Part shown: positions 9,017-17,952 of the stretch, one piece after another | Layout: each line of letters starts with the position of its first letter | Numbering within the stretch: position 1 is the first letter of the stretch | From: Luteibacter mycovicinus | Lineage (GTDB): Bacteria; Pseudomonadota; Gammaproteobacteria; Xanthomonadales; Rhodanobacteraceae | Assembly (NCBI RefSeq): GCF_000745235.1 | Contig: NZ_JQNL01000001.1 | Span: 4,148,001-4,212,000, forward strand | DNA: 64,000 nucleotides | Direction of reading: 5' to 3' | Program-made: the position numbers and the translations under genes | The notes under the pieces: model-generated | What the model was told of the DNA's origin: nothing | What the model saw: only the letters and a program-made list of their open reading frames with translations | The model's database searches: none

Positions 9017-9474
9017 TGCAGACCGAGCACGACGCGTGAGGCACCGATGAGCGCGGCGAAGCCGATCAGGAAAGGTGCGAGCACCGGGTAGTGCGCGACG
9101 GCGACGACGGTAAACGAGACCGCCTGCAACGTGTGTCCCGACGGAAAGCTGAACTCATCCAGCGGGGGCACGTGGGCGATCACGCCGGGACAGGTGCGGA
9201 AGGGGCGTGGGCGCCGCGTCCAGCGCTTCAGTACGCGATAGAGCATCAGTGCGGTCAGTCCGGTGATCGCCATCTGGACCGCCACGGCCACACCGTGCCA
9301 GCCGCCGACGATCGCCATGACCGTCATCAGCGAATACCAGAAGACGCCATCACCAAGGCGGCTGATGGCGCCGAAGAAGATGCCGATCGCACGACGCGCG
9401 CCCCAGCGGTTGGCGGCGACGCACATGCGCCGGTCGAGGCTGGCCCTACGCGGCGACGGCGGTGCTGCGTTCAT
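8932..9474 (-). CDS. PAP2-family membrane phosphatase
   Basis: A 180-residue integral membrane protein with all three phosphatidic-acid phosphatase motifs in order: KRWTRRPRP, FPSGHTLQ, and SRVVLGLHYPSD. These residues form the acid phosphatase active site at the membrane face. Substrates in the family include undecaprenyl pyrophosphate, phosphatidate and lipid A phosphates; the sequence does not decide among them. Start at 9474 (MNAAPPSPRR) overlaps the end of the upstream glycosyltransferase by 29 bases, so the two form an operon. Its 3' end overlaps the lanM 3' end by 85 bases on the opposite strand. Confidence 0.88.
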   Translation of the reverse strand: MNAAPPSPRRASLDRRMCVAANRWGARRAIGIFFGAISRLGDGVFWYSLMTVMAIVGGWHGVAVAVQMAITGLTALMLYRVLKRWTRRPRPFRTCPGVIAHVPPLDEFSFPSGHTLQAVSFTVVAVAHYPVLAPFLIGFAALIGASRVVLGLHYPSDVLAATVIGGGLGTLSLWAERVLV

Positions 9475-10606
9475 GGACGCTCTCCTCGGCCATTGATTGC
9501 ATGATGGATTCGAATTCGGCGATGACCGAATCGGGTGATGAACCGGCAAGCGAGAGACGTGCGGCGCCGCCCATCGCCCGGCACGCGTGGATGTCCGCAC
9601 CGAGCGCCGCGGCGCGTTCGATCAGTCCGCCTTCGTTGCCGGGCGCGACGCGGATGCCGTTCTGGCCGTTGCGGATGAATTCGCGAGCGGCGGCTTCCGC
9701 ATAGGCCACGACGGGTGTCCCCGACGCCATCGCCTCGAGCACCACGTTGCCGAAGGTCTCCGTGAGGCTCGGAAAAACGAACAGATCGGCACTGGCGTAG
9801 TAAGCGGCCAGGTCGTCGCCGCGGCGGACGCCGGCGAAAATCACATCCGGATGGGCCGCTTCGAGAGCGGCACGACCCGGACCGTCACCGACGATGACGC
9901 AGCGGGCGCCGGGAACGCGACGCTGCAGGGCACGGTAGGCATCGATCACGACGTGCAGGTTTTTCTCCGGCGCCACACGGCCCACGCTGAGCATGACCGG
10001 CGTATCCGGACCCGCGCCCCATGACGTGCGCAGGTCGTCGTTACGGCGTTCCGGATGAAAACGCTGCGGGTCGACAGCGCGGCGAAGCACGCGTACGTCG
10101 TGGACACCGAGGTCGTTGAGCTCACCGGCGAGCTGGCCCGTGGGCACCAGGGTGGTCTGCGCGCGACGATGGAACCGGGCGAGGTAGTTGCGTACGAACG
10201 GGGTCAAGGCGCCGAAACCGTAATGGCCGACGTAGAAGTCGAAGCGCGTGTGGAAGCCTGTAGCGACGGGGATGCCGAGGCGGCGGGCGGCGCTTACCGC
10301 GCTCCATCCCAGCGGGCCTTCGGTGGCCACGTAGATCGCATCCGGGCGGTCCGACCGCCAGCGGCGTTCCAGGCGAAAGCGGGAGGGCAGGCCGAAGCGC
10401 AGGCCGGCATAGCGGGGGACGGCGGCACCTTCGACGGCGAGGACATCCATGCCCGCATCGGCCATGGCCGGCGTGTCGGGGTGGATCGGGCGAATGAGGT
10501 CGACGGTGTGTCCGCGGCGGACGAGTCCGCGGGCGAGCGACTGGACGGTAAGGGAGACCCCGTTGACGTCCGGTGCATAGGTCTCGGTGACGATGCCGAC
10601 TCGCAT
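9446..10606 (-). CDS. GT4-family glycosyltransferase (mannosyltransferase-like)
   Basis: A 386-residue GT-B fold enzyme. The N-terminus MRVGIVTETYAPDVNGVS is typical of the MgtA/PimB-like group. The C-terminal half has SVGRVAPEKNLHVVIDAYR and the ESLTETFGNVVLEAMASGTP-like EX7E region that binds the sugar-nucleotide phosphate. The likely role is transfer of a hexose from a nucleotide sugar to a lipid or glycan acceptor at the inner membrane. Start at 10606 gives the family N-terminus; the frame remains open further upstream. Co-transcription with the PAP2 gene suggests a shared role in envelope glycolipid or polysaccharide metabolism. Donor and acceptor are not known. Confidence 0.85.
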   Translation of the reverse strand: MRVGIVTETYAPDVNGVSLTVQSLARGLVRRGHTVDLIRPIHPDTPAMADAGMDVLAVEGAAVPRYAGLRFGLPSRFRLERRWRSDRPDAIYVATEGPLGWSAVSAARRLGIPVATGFHTRFDFYVGHYGFGALTPFVRNYLARFHRRAQTTLVPTGQLAGELNDLGVHDVRVLRRAVDPQRFHPERRNDDLRTSWGAGPDTPVMLSVGRVAPEKNLHVVIDAYRALQRRVPGARCVIVGDGPGRAALEAAHPDVIFAGVRRGDDLAAYYASADLFVFPSLTETFGNVVLEAMASGTPVVAYAEAAAREFIRNGQNGIRVAPGNEGGLIERAAALGADIHACRAMGGAARLSLAGSSPDSVIAEFESIMQSMAEESVHERSTAVAA

Positions 10607-10697
10607 GGCGGTGCCCCTGTTGGCCTGAGCTTGGTCCAAGCTTCGCGCGCAGGGATGTCGCGGGCATGATGGTGATATGACGCTGGCGTTACCGGAA

Positions 10698-10725
10698 CGG
10701 GCCCGGCGATCGACCGCCGGGCCCG
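10698..10725 (-). terminator. GC-rich hairpin after the lectin-tailed secreted protein gene
   Basis: An 11-bp perfect stem (CGGGCCCGGCG, 10698-10708, with CGCCGGGCCCG, 10715-10725) lies just past the stop of the minus-strand gene ending at 10731. It lacks a clear T-run, so it may terminate weakly or protect the 3' end. Confidence 0.45.
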
Positions 10726-10730
10726 CTTTG

Positions 10731-12809
10731 TCACTTGATGCCGAAAATGAGCGGGATGGCCGCCCAGCGCTGCCCGCTGTCGACATCGCCGAATGCGAGA
10801 TAGGCATCGGGGATCGGTTCGGCCTGGAAGTTGAAGCCGGGAATGTAGTCACCCCTGCGTGGCTGCAACGGGTAGGTCGTCCACGGCGGCAACAGTGCGT
10901 TGGTCGCATTGACCGGCAGCAATGCGTCCTTACCGGGGCGGAACGCCGTCGACAAGCCCGATGCGTCCGTATGCAGGCGCAGGCGGCCACCTTCGAAACG
11001 GGAATGGATGCGGTCGGCACGCCATTCCCACTGTTGCGCCAGTGTCTGCGTGCATGCCGTGGCCCTCACGCCACCGAACGCGGTATCCGTCTCCAGGCAC
11101 ATGCCGCTGCCACGGTTCACGTATCGTCCGGCCTCGTCCATCATCCATTGCTGAACGCGATGGCCTTCGGTGCGGTCGCAGGTCTCGAGGGTGATCCGGG
11201 CGGACGCGTCGGGCTGCGTGATGCAGCGGTTGGCGTCGCCCAGGGACTGCAGCAGCACCGTCGGTGTGCGCGTGAGGTAGGGCGTGCCAAGGTCCATGAT
11301 CACGCTGGCAATCGGCTGCGCCGTGGCGACGAATTCCCGCCTGTCCGACGGGCCGCGGCTGGTGACGATCGAGAGTTCGCACGGCGTCGCATCGAGAACG
11401 ACGACTTTCTCATGGCAGTCGATGGCATCAGCGGTCGTTTTGGCCTGGTGATGGAAGTAGCGGTTCATCACGGTGGCGGCGCTGGTGACCTTGATCGGGC
11501 CTTCGTACGTGCCGTCGACCCGCCACGTGGCCGCGGTTTCCAGCCCCGCGTGTTTCATCATCCGACTGCGCCCCCCTGTCGTGGCGGGTTTACCGAAGTA
11601 GGCGGGTTTGGCTGAAATGTCATCGGCCAGGGCGAAACGCCACGATGCCTCGGTTTGATTTTCCGCCTGGAATTCGGAGAACGCGGCGCTGTAGTCGTCG
11701 AGCGTGATCGTTACGGATTGCTCGTCCGTGTTCGTTTCGCTGTAGGAAAACGATGCGGGGAATTTGCCGGCCGACGAAATCTTGCCATCGGCGAGCCCAC
11801 GGGTCGTCTCGGGCGACACCGACACCCCCCATGTCGAGGTGGTGACATGTTTGTCGGTGATTGTCCGGGCGGTACGGCCGTCAGTCATCGGGTGATAACT
11901 GAGCAAGCGGGCGTTCGGCGTTGCATCTTCCGGCCACATGAGCCACGTCGACAAGCCGTACTCGCCAGGCACGTAGATGCCCGCGCCGTGGGGCAGGGAC
12001 GGAAACGGCCAGATCGGCACCCACCATAAGGGATTGTTCTTTCGGGTATCCAGCCCTCGCTGATGGGGGATGACCTCGGCCGTGCTCTTTACCGTGATCA
12101 GTTTGGAGTCGTGCGTGCGGCTGGTATCCCGGGTGACCGTCGCGATCAGCGCCACGCGCGATCCATTGGTGTGGGTCTTGGATGCGGCCCAGGGACGCAC
12201 GGGCGTCTCGCGCGCGGGCGCCGTCTGCGATGCCTGCGCGGGACCGCGCGTGACAGGGGCAAGGCGTGACCTCGATGCTTCTTCTGCGTCAGCCATCGCC
12301 AGACGTCTGGCGTCCTCGACCACGTGGCCGGCGATGGCCGCCAGGGCCAGCGGATCGACCGTATCTTCGAACAGATGCAGGTGAACGCCGCCATGGCGCA
12401 GTGGCTGGTAGAGCACGGTCGCTTCGGTGGCTTCCACGCCGAACAGGGCGATTTCGTAGCGTCGCTCACCTGTTCGGGCGGTAACGAGCAGGGCGACGCC
12501 TGAGGAGACGATATCCAGGGCCTCGGCCCGGGCGTGGGGCGAGGCCAGTGCCGAGGCGGGTACCCATGCGATGACGGGATCGGCCGACGCTCCGGATTGC
12601 GACAGTGCCGTGCCCTTCAAGGCTGCCGGTGTCCGCCAGGCGGCTGGGTCGCCGCCGGTCGCCGTCAGGATCGCCGGGAGGTCCGAAAGGCGCAGATAGC
12701 GCACGTCGAGGCCGACCACCTGGGCGTCCGTGGGCGGTGACTGCGCGACGATCGGCGCGGACAGGCCCAGGGCGATGGCGACGACCGCGTGGCGTAGGGG
12801 GGTCTTCAT
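10731..12809 (-). CDS. Secreted protein with ricin-type beta-trefoil domain, possible leukocidin-like pore-forming toxin
   Basis: A 692-residue protein with a clear signal peptide (MKTPLRHAVVAIALGLSAPIVAQ). Residues roughly 500-630 look like a beta-trefoil lectin: RCITQPDASARITLETCD, two QQW repeats (HRVQQWMMDEAGRYV and LAQQWEWRADRIHS) and GMCLETD. The central region (about 260-480) is rich in alternating beta-strand patterns with aromatic girdles, for example TSTWGVSVSPETTRG and SFSYSETNTDEQSVTITLDD. Together these recall the Vibrio cytolysin/leukocidin family, which joins a beta-barrel pore domain to a trefoil lectin. The lectin part is well supported; the pore-former assignment is an inference. 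The gene is single and flanked by unrelated genes. Confidence 0.62.
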   Translation of the reverse strand: MKTPLRHAVVAIALGLSAPIVAQSPPTDAQVVGLDVRYLRLSDLPAILTATGGDPAAWRTPAALKGTALSQSGASADPVIAWVPASALASPHARAEALDIVSSGVALLVTARTGERRYEIALFGVEATEATVLYQPLRHGGVHLHLFEDTVDPLALAAIAGHVVEDARRLAMADAEEASRSRLAPVTRGPAQASQTAPARETPVRPWAASKTHTNGSRVALIATVTRDTSRTHDSKLITVKSTAEVIPHQRGLDTRKNNPLWWVPIWPFPSLPHGAGIYVPGEYGLSTWLMWPEDATPNARLLSYHPMTDGRTARTITDKHVTTSTWGVSVSPETTRGLADGKISSAGKFPASFSYSETNTDEQSVTITLDDYSAAFSEFQAENQTEASWRFALADDISAKPAYFGKPATTGGRSRMMKHAGLETAATWRVDGTYEGPIKVTSAATVMNRYFHHQAKTTADAIDCHEKVVVLDATPCELSIVTSRGPSDRREFVATAQPIASVIMDLGTPYLTRTPTVLLQSLGDANRCITQPDASARITLETCDRTEGHRVQQWMMDEAGRYVNRGSGMCLETDTAFGGVRATACTQTLAQQWEWRADRIHSRFEGGRLRLHTDASGLSTAFRPGKDALLPVNATNALLPPWTTYPLQPRRGDYIPGFNFQAEPIPDAYLAFGDVDSGQRWAAIPLIFGIK

Positions 12810-13013
12810 GGATGCATCCTTGCAGTTGGGGAGTGCTTACAGCATGCGCGGGCGAGCCCGTGCGCAGCATCCGGCTCATGGTCTTTTTGTGTGTAGGAAT
12901 GACTGCAGCGGGGCACTGGCAGAAAGGCAGGCACGCTGTAGGGGATGACCTCGAAACCACCCCGGTGCCCGATCGGTTAAAATCCCGCCCTTGTCCGTCC
13001 GATGACCTCAACG

Positions 13014-14417
13014 ATGACCGTCCGTACCCGTTTCGCCCCCAGCCCCACCGGCTACCTCCACATCGGCGGTGCCCGTACCGCGCTCTACTGCTGGCTGGAG
13101 TCGCGCCGCCGCGGTGGCGAATTCGTACTGCGCATCGAGGACACCGATCGCGAGCGCTCCACGCAGGAGGCCGTGCAGGCCATCCTCGACGGCATGCAGT
13201 GGCTCGGCCTTACGCACGACGAAGGTCCGTACTATCAGACGCTGCGCATGGACCGTTACCGCGAGGTGGCCGACCAGCTGCTGCGCGAGGGCAAGGCGTA
13301 TTACGCCTACGAGACCAAGGAAGAGATCGAGGAGATGCGCAACGCGGCCATGGCAGCCGGGGTGAAGCCGCGTTACAACGGCTATTACCGCGACCGCAAC
13401 GAGCCGCTGCGTGACGATCCGAACCGCGTCATCCGCTTCAAGAACCCGTCCACGGGTTCGGTGGTGTTCGACGACAAGGTGAAGGGGCGCATCGAGTGGT
13501 CGAACGAAGAGCTCGACGACCTCGTGATCTTCCGCTCGGACGGCTTCCCGACGTACAACTTCGCGGTCGTGGTCGATGACATCGACATGGGTATCACCGA
13601 GGTGATCCGCGGCGACGACCACGTCAACAACACCCCGCGCCAGATCAACATCTACAAGGCGCTGGGTGCGCCCGTACCCGAATTCGCGCACCTGCCGATG
13701 ATTCTGGGGCCGGACGGCCAGAAGCTTTCCAAGCGTCACGGTGCCGTCAGCGTCATGCAGTACCGCGACGACGGTTTCCTGCCGCATGCACTGCTCAATT
13801 ATCTCGTCCGCCTGGGCTGGTCGCATGGCGATCAGGAAATCTTCTCGGTCGATGACATGAAAACGCTGTTCGACGTCTCGGACGTCAACAAGGCCGCATC
13901 GCGCTTCGACGTGACCAAGCTCTCCTGGCTCAATCAGCATTACCTGAAGACGGATGACCCGGCGACGCTCGGGCCGGAACTGGCCTGGCACCTCGGCAAG
14001 ATCGGTATCGACGCCTCGGCTGGCCCGAACCCCGCCGATGTGGTCGTGGCCCTGCGCGACCGCGTGCAGACGTTCAAGGAAATGGCCGAGCGCGCGAAGA
14101 TCTGGTACGGCCCGATCGTCGAGTGGGACGACAAGGCCATCGAGAAACACCTGCGTACGGACACCGCGCCCGCCGCGCTCGAGAAGGCGAAGTCCGAACT
14201 CGCCGCTCTGTCTGAGTGGACGCCGGAGACCGTGCACGGCGCCGTCGAGCGCGTGGCCGCGGGCCTCGAACTGGGGATGGGCAAGGTGGCCGCGCCGCTG
14301 CGCGTGGCGATGACCGGCACGCAGGTGTCGCCGTCGATCGAACACACCATCTACCTGGCCGGTCGCGACGGTGCGCTGGCGCGCATCGACGAGGCGCTCG
14401 CCCGCGCTCGTGGATGA
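13014..14417 (+). CDS. gltX: Glutamyl-tRNA synthetase
   Basis: A 467-residue class I aminoacyl-tRNA synthetase. The HIGH motif is HIGG at residues 16-19 in [16 protein letters not shown], and the KMSKS equivalent is KLSKRHG from residue 237. It charges tRNA-Glu with glutamate. ATG 13014 is preferred to the in-frame ATG at 13002 because [13 protein letters not shown] is the usual family start. A GGTTAAAAT box at about 12974-12982 is a plausible -10 region. The small membrane protein gene overlaps its 3' end by eight bases. Confidence 0.96.
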   Translation: MTVRTRFAPSPTGYLHIGGARTALYCWLESRRRGGEFVLRIEDTDRERSTQEAVQAILDGMQWLGLTHDEGPYYQTLRMDRYREVADQLLREGKAYYAYETKEEIEEMRNAAMAAGVKPRYNGYYRDRNEPLRDDPNRVIRFKNPSTGSVVFDDKVKGRIEWSNEELDDLVIFRSDGFPTYNFAVVVDDIDMGITEVIRGDDHVNNTPRQINIYKALGAPVPEFAHLPMILGPDGQKLSKRHGAVSVMQYRDDGFLPHALLNYLVRLGWSHGDQEIFSVDDMKTLFDVSDVNKAASRFDVTKLSWLNQHYLKTDDPATLGPELAWHLGKIGIDASAGPNPADVVVALRDRVQTFKEMAERAKIWYGPIVEWDDKAIEKHLRTDTAPAALEKAKSELAALSEWTPETVHGAVERVAAGLELGMGKVAAPLRVAMTGTQVSPSIEHTIYLAGRDGALARIDEALARARG

Positions 14418-14712
14418 GATCCTGGCCAAGGCGATGCGGGGCGTTGATCCTGACGACCCCGGGGCTTTCCTGGCGATCTTCACCAACCTCATGGCCGCGG
14501 TGCCATGGGGGCAGCTGATCCTCTGGCAGATCGTTTTCATCGTCGTCGGCGGCGTGCTGGGCTGGTGGCGCGGGCGCTTCGTCGCCGGCATCGTCGCCGC
14601 GCTGGTGCTGGGGCCGTTCGGCTGGGTGGTGCCTTTCATGCCACGCAAGCGGCCCCCGCCTTTACCGCCGCGTGGCGGTCCGCCGCCGCTGCCCGGGTCG
14701 AAAAAGCGCTGA
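14410..14712 (+). CDS. Small two-helix membrane protein with Pro-rich tail
   Basis: About 100 residues from a GTG that overlaps the gltX stop. Residues 30-75 form two hydrophobic helices ([18 protein letters not shown], then [16 protein letters not shown]). The C-terminus is basic and proline-rich ([20 protein letters not shown]). An upstream ATG at 14371 in the same frame lies inside gltX and is less likely. The function is unknown. The overlap suggests translational coupling to gltX. The tail could be a protein-protein contact region. Confidence 0.62.
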   Translation: MDEILAKAMRGVDPDDPGAFLAIFTNLMAAVPWGQLILWQIVFIVVGGVLGWWRGRFVAGIVAALVLGPFGWVVPFMPRKRPPPLPPRGGPPPLPGSKKR

Positions 14713-14752
14713 CGGGCCCTCATGTTAGAATGAGGGATACGAGGATTTCGAT

Positions 14753-15226
14753 GTGACCACGCACGCCGCGCACAAGCACACGCACGAACACCATGACGAT
14801 GCCCGCGGCTTCGTCGCGGCGGTCGAACACGCCTCGCTGGAGCGCGGTCTGCGCCTGACGCCCCTGCGTCGTGAGGTGCTGGAACTGGTGGCGAGCGCGG
14901 GCAAGCCCGTAAAAGCCTACGATCTGCTCGATCGCCTGCGCGAGAAGCACGGCAACGCCGCGCCGCCCACGGTCTATCGGGCGCTCGATTTCCTTCTCGA
15001 AAACGGCTTCATCCATAAGCTGGAGTCGATCAACGCGTACGTGTCCTGCCACCATCCGGCGGAATCGCATCAGGTACCTTTTCTGATCTGCGACAAATGC
15101 CAGTGCGCGCAGGAAGTCTGCGACGAACGTGTCGCGGAGCTGATCGAGGCCCAGGCCAAAGCCCTGGGGTTCCGTCCGCAAGCGCAGACCCTCGAAGTGC
15201 ACGGCATCTGCAAGAACTGCCGGTAA
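14753..15226 (+). CDS. zur: Fur-family zinc uptake regulator Zur
   Basis: A 157-residue Fur-superfamily repressor. The N-terminus is His-rich (THAAHKHTHEHHDD). The DNA-binding winged helix follows (RLTPLRREVLELVASAGKPV, PPTVYRALDFLLENGF). The C-terminal zinc/dimer domain has SCHH, CDKCQ and a terminal CKNC, the structural Cys4 site. Zur represses zinc uptake genes when zinc is plentiful. The ZnuD-like receptor with a Zur-box-like site 2 kb away, plus a CDF exporter, supports Zur over Fur or PerR. The start is GTG. Confidence 0.9.
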   Translation: MTTHAAHKHTHEHHDDARGFVAAVEHASLERGLRLTPLRREVLELVASAGKPVKAYDLLDRLREKHGNAAPPTVYRALDFLLENGFIHKLESINAYVSCHHPAESHQVPFLICDKCQCAQEVCDERVAELIEAQAKALGFRPQAQTLEVHGICKNCR

Positions 15227-15247
15227 CGCCCGGCTGCCCGACACCGC

Positions 15248-15344
15248 TGTAGGAGCGCGCCTGCGCGCGAAAAGCCGACGCAGCGAAGAAGCGGCAACCC
15301 ACCATCGCTACGCAGGCTTTTCGCGCGCAGGGCGCGCTCCTACA
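15248..15344. repeat. REPIN (paired inverted REP palindromes)
   Basis: TGTAGGAGCGCGCCTGCGCG at 15248 onward is matched by its inverted partner ending CGCGCTCCTACA at 15344, with about 40 bases between. The outer arms are close to 29 bases each. It lies between the convergent zur and ZnuD-like genes and may also act as a bidirectional transcription barrier. Confidence 0.85.
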
Positions 15345-15359
15345 TGTTCTTTTTGTCGG

Positions 15360-17372
15360 TCAGAAGAACGCCCGCACCCCCACCGACACATTCCGCCCCG
15401 GCATCGGTGCCACATCCTTGAACAGCGACGTCGCCGGACGGGCGGTCTGGTTGGTCAGGTTGTTGCCGTCGACGAACGCTTCCCACTGGCTGCGTTCGTC
15501 GTTGACGAACGTCCATGCGAAGTGCGCATTGACCAGCGTGTATCCGGCGGTGTCGGTTTCGAACGCGGCGATCTTGTCCTGCTTCATGTAACGCACGGCG
15601 CCCAGGCTGGCGCGCAGGCTGTCGGCAGTCCAGCTCAGCGTGGAGCCCACGCGACCGGCGGGAATGCGCGGCACGTTGCCGGCACCGTCGGACAGCGTGG
15701 CGCGCACCGTGTCGCCGAACACGCGCAGATCCCAGTTGCCCGACGTCCCCTTCGACAGGTGGAACGTGGCTTCCGCTTCCGCGCCGCGGAAGGTCGCGTC
15801 GTTCTGCGACCAGATGCGTACCGGCAGGTCGTCCTCGACTTCGCCGGTGTCGGCGAGATAGATGAAGTTCTTGTACTTGTTGTAGTAGACCGCGACCTTG
15901 CCCTCGACCACGTCACCGTGGAAGTGAAGGCCCAATTCGGCCTGGTTGGATTTTTCCTTGTTGAGGTCGCTGCCGATCTCGAAGGTGTTCGAGGCTTCAT
16001 GCGGGCCATTGGCGAAGAGTTCCTCTTCCGACGGCGCGCGCTCGGCGTGGTCGAGGTTGAGCGACAGATGCCACTGGTCAGCGAAACGCCACGCGGCGCC
16101 TGCGGAAAAACTGTTCGGGTTGTAGTCGCGCTTGGCGCCGTTATCGGGCTGGACGGTCTGCTTGTCATGCCGCGCGCCAAGCTCGACCTTCACCGGCCCA
16201 AAGTCGCGCTGCTCGGTGAGGAATACACCGACGCCCTTGGTCGTCGTCGCGGGTACGAAGGTCTCTTCGCCCACGGCGGAGAACTGACGATGCTGGGTCT
16301 GCACGCCGAAGGCGCCGTTCCATCCGGCGAGTTCTTCGTGCGTGACGACGAGGCGGCCCTGGTTGCTGGTCGTCGCAAACGTCGTGCCCGGAGTATCGCC
16401 TTCGAACTCCACGTGCTGGTAAGCGCCGTGGCCGAGGTTGAACTCGATCTTCGCGATGCCGTCGATCGGCTGGATGAAGCCTCCCTTCAGGCTGTAATTG
16501 GTCTGCGCCATCTTGATGTGCACGGGATCTTCGCCCTCCGCCGGATCGCCTGGCTCGGCGGGGCTGCCGTAGAGATCCATGAAGCGCGAGACCGACAGGC
16601 CGAGGTAGCCCCACGATCCGAGCAGCGACGCGCCCACCGCGCCGGACGTGGTCTTCACCGCGCTGTTGGCGAGGGTGCCGCCCGGGATGTCGTAATCCTC
16701 GTTGTCGCGACGCATGCCGTCGACGTGGATGGCGAACCTGTCGTTACCCGCGTCGAGGCGGAGCAGGCCGGTCTTACCGTCCGATACGGAATCGCTGCGC
16801 ACTTCGGCGCGGCCGGCGAAACCGTTCTCCGGCGCTTTTTCCGGCACGCGGCCGTCGACGACGTTCACGACGCCACCGATCGCGCCGGAACCGTAGAGCA
16901 GGGTGGCGGGGCCCTTCAGCACTTCGATCTGATCGGCGAGGAACGGCTCGAGGGTCACCGCATGATCCTGACTGACATTGGATACGTCCTGCGACGACAG
17001 TCCATTTTCGAGGACGGCGACGCGGGGACCGTCGAGACCGCGAATGATCGGACGACCGACCGCCGTACCGAGCGCCGAGCTTTGCACGCCCGGAATCGCC
17101 GAGACGGTCTCGCCGAGCGACACGGCCTTGGCGTCATCGAGAGCCGAGCCGGCCAGTACGGCCACGGGAGCCACGATCTGGTCGGCGCTCTGGCCCAGGG
17201 GCACCGCGTTGACGACGATGGCGTCGAGCTTTTCGGCGTTCTTGCGCGATTTCCCCTGGGTCTCTCTGGCGCTCGCGGGCGCCGAAGCATCCTGGGGAGC
17301 GTCTTCGGCCATGGCGGGGAGGGCGCTACCGAACGTGGTAGCCAGCGTCAGGGCGAGAAGGGTTCTGCGCAT
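15360..17372 (-). CDS. znuD: TonB-dependent outer-membrane receptor, ZnuD-like (zinc)
   Basis: A 670-residue receptor with signal peptide (MRRTLLALTLATTFGSALPAMA), a plug domain (RPIIRGLDGPRVAVLENGLS, ADQIEVLKGPATLLYGSGAIGGVVNVVDGRVP) and a beta-barrel ending in the outer-membrane C-terminal phenylalanine (NVSVGVRAFF). ZnuD takes up zinc across the outer membrane using TonB energy. Zinc is inferred from the ZnuD-like plug and from its neighbours: zur, a candidate Zur operator at its promoter, and a divergent MerC-type gene and CDF exporter. Other metals or haem cannot be excluded from sequence. Confidence 0.85.
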   Translation of the reverse strand: MRRTLLALTLATTFGSALPAMAEDAPQDASAPASARETQGKSRKNAEKLDAIVVNAVPLGQSADQIVAPVAVLAGSALDDAKAVSLGETVSAIPGVQSSALGTAVGRPIIRGLDGPRVAVLENGLSSQDVSNVSQDHAVTLEPFLADQIEVLKGPATLLYGSGAIGGVVNVVDGRVPEKAPENGFAGRAEVRSDSVSDGKTGLLRLDAGNDRFAIHVDGMRRDNEDYDIPGGTLANSAVKTTSGAVGASLLGSWGYLGLSVSRFMDLYGSPAEPGDPAEGEDPVHIKMAQTNYSLKGGFIQPIDGIAKIEFNLGHGAYQHVEFEGDTPGTTFATTSNQGRLVVTHEELAGWNGAFGVQTQHRQFSAVGEETFVPATTTKGVGVFLTEQRDFGPVKVELGARHDKQTVQPDNGAKRDYNPNSFSAGAAWRFADQWHLSLNLDHAERAPSEEELFANGPHEASNTFEIGSDLNKEKSNQAELGLHFHGDVVEGKVAVYYNKYKNFIYLADTGEVEDDLPVRIWSQNDATFRGAEAEATFHLSKGTSGNWDLRVFGDTVRATLSDGAGNVPRIPAGRVGSTLSWTADSLRASLGAVRYMKQDKIAAFETDTAGYTLVNAHFAWTFVNDERSQWEAFVDGNNLTNQTARPATSLFKDVAPMPGRNVSVGVRAFF

Positions 17373-17401
17373 CGGGGTGAAACTCCGTGGTGTGTTTTGA
17401 G

Positions 17402-17418
17402 ATGTTATAAAGTATCAT
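17402..17418. promoter_or_regulatory. Candidate Zur operator between znuD-like and MerC-type genes
   Basis: ATGTTATAAAGTATCAT is an imperfect palindrome (ATGnTA, five bases, TAnCAT), resembling the AT-rich GTTATA-type Zur box. It stands out in a GC-rich genome and lies 29 bases upstream of the ZnuD-like start and 33 upstream of the divergent gene, so one site could control both. Confidence 0.6.
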
Positions 17419-17450
17419 TACTTGCCTGGACCCGTGCAAGAAGTCACGCT

Positions 17451-17915
17451 ATGCATCCCATGACCGATCTCCCTCTCGAATCCGACGCTCAGCAAGTGCC
17501 CCGACGCTGGTGGCATGTGGCCGACCGCTTCGGCGCCACGGCCTCGTTCCTCTGCGCGATCCACTGCGCGGCTTTGCCCTTCGTGATCGCGCTGCTGCCT
17601 GTGCTCGGCCTGTCGTTCCTGGCCGATCATCGGTTCGAAACCGGCTTCGTCGCCTTCGCCTGCGTCCTTGCCTCGCTGGCCCTGATCTCCGGGTATCGGC
17701 GCCACCATCGACGTCTGCCACTGGCCCTGGCGATACCCGGCCTGACCCTGCTCGTGCTCGGCGTGACCTTTCTGCACGGCGGGTCGCTCGTGGTGCACAG
17801 CGTGCTCGTGACCTGCGGCGGGCTGCTCGTCGCTTCCGCGCACTTCGTCAATCTCCGGGTCGACCACGGCGAGCATGCGGGCCATATCCACGGCCCCTCC
17901 TGCGCCCACCCGTGA
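17451..17915 (+). CDS. MerC-domain membrane protein
   Basis: A 154-residue protein with four predicted membrane helices and a CAIHC cysteine pair in the first (ASFLCAIHCAALPFVIALLP), the hallmark of MerC-like proteins. The C-terminus is His-rich (HGEHAGHIHGPSCAHP). MerC was described in mercury uptake, but MerC-domain proteins are widely found beside Zur and CDF genes. A zinc-related role is inferred from context. ATG 17451 is chosen because upstream sequence in this frame is antisense to the receptor gene and carries the operator. The CDF gene follows 37 bases later. Confidence 0.8.
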   Translation: MHPMTDLPLESDAQQVPRRWWHVADRFGATASFLCAIHCAALPFVIALLPVLGLSFLADHRFETGFVAFACVLASLALISGYRRHHRRLPLALAIPGLTLLVLGVTFLHGGSLVVHSVLVTCGGLLVASAHFVNLRVDHGEHAGHIHGPSCAHP

Positions 17916-17952
17916 TTGTGTAACCGCGCCCCGAGCACCTAGCCTTTCGTTC

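Noticed and set aside
15522..17450. Long plus-strand frame leading into the MerC-type gene
   Set aside because: Antisense to the TonB-dependent receptor; the real start at 17451 comes after the operator and promoter region.
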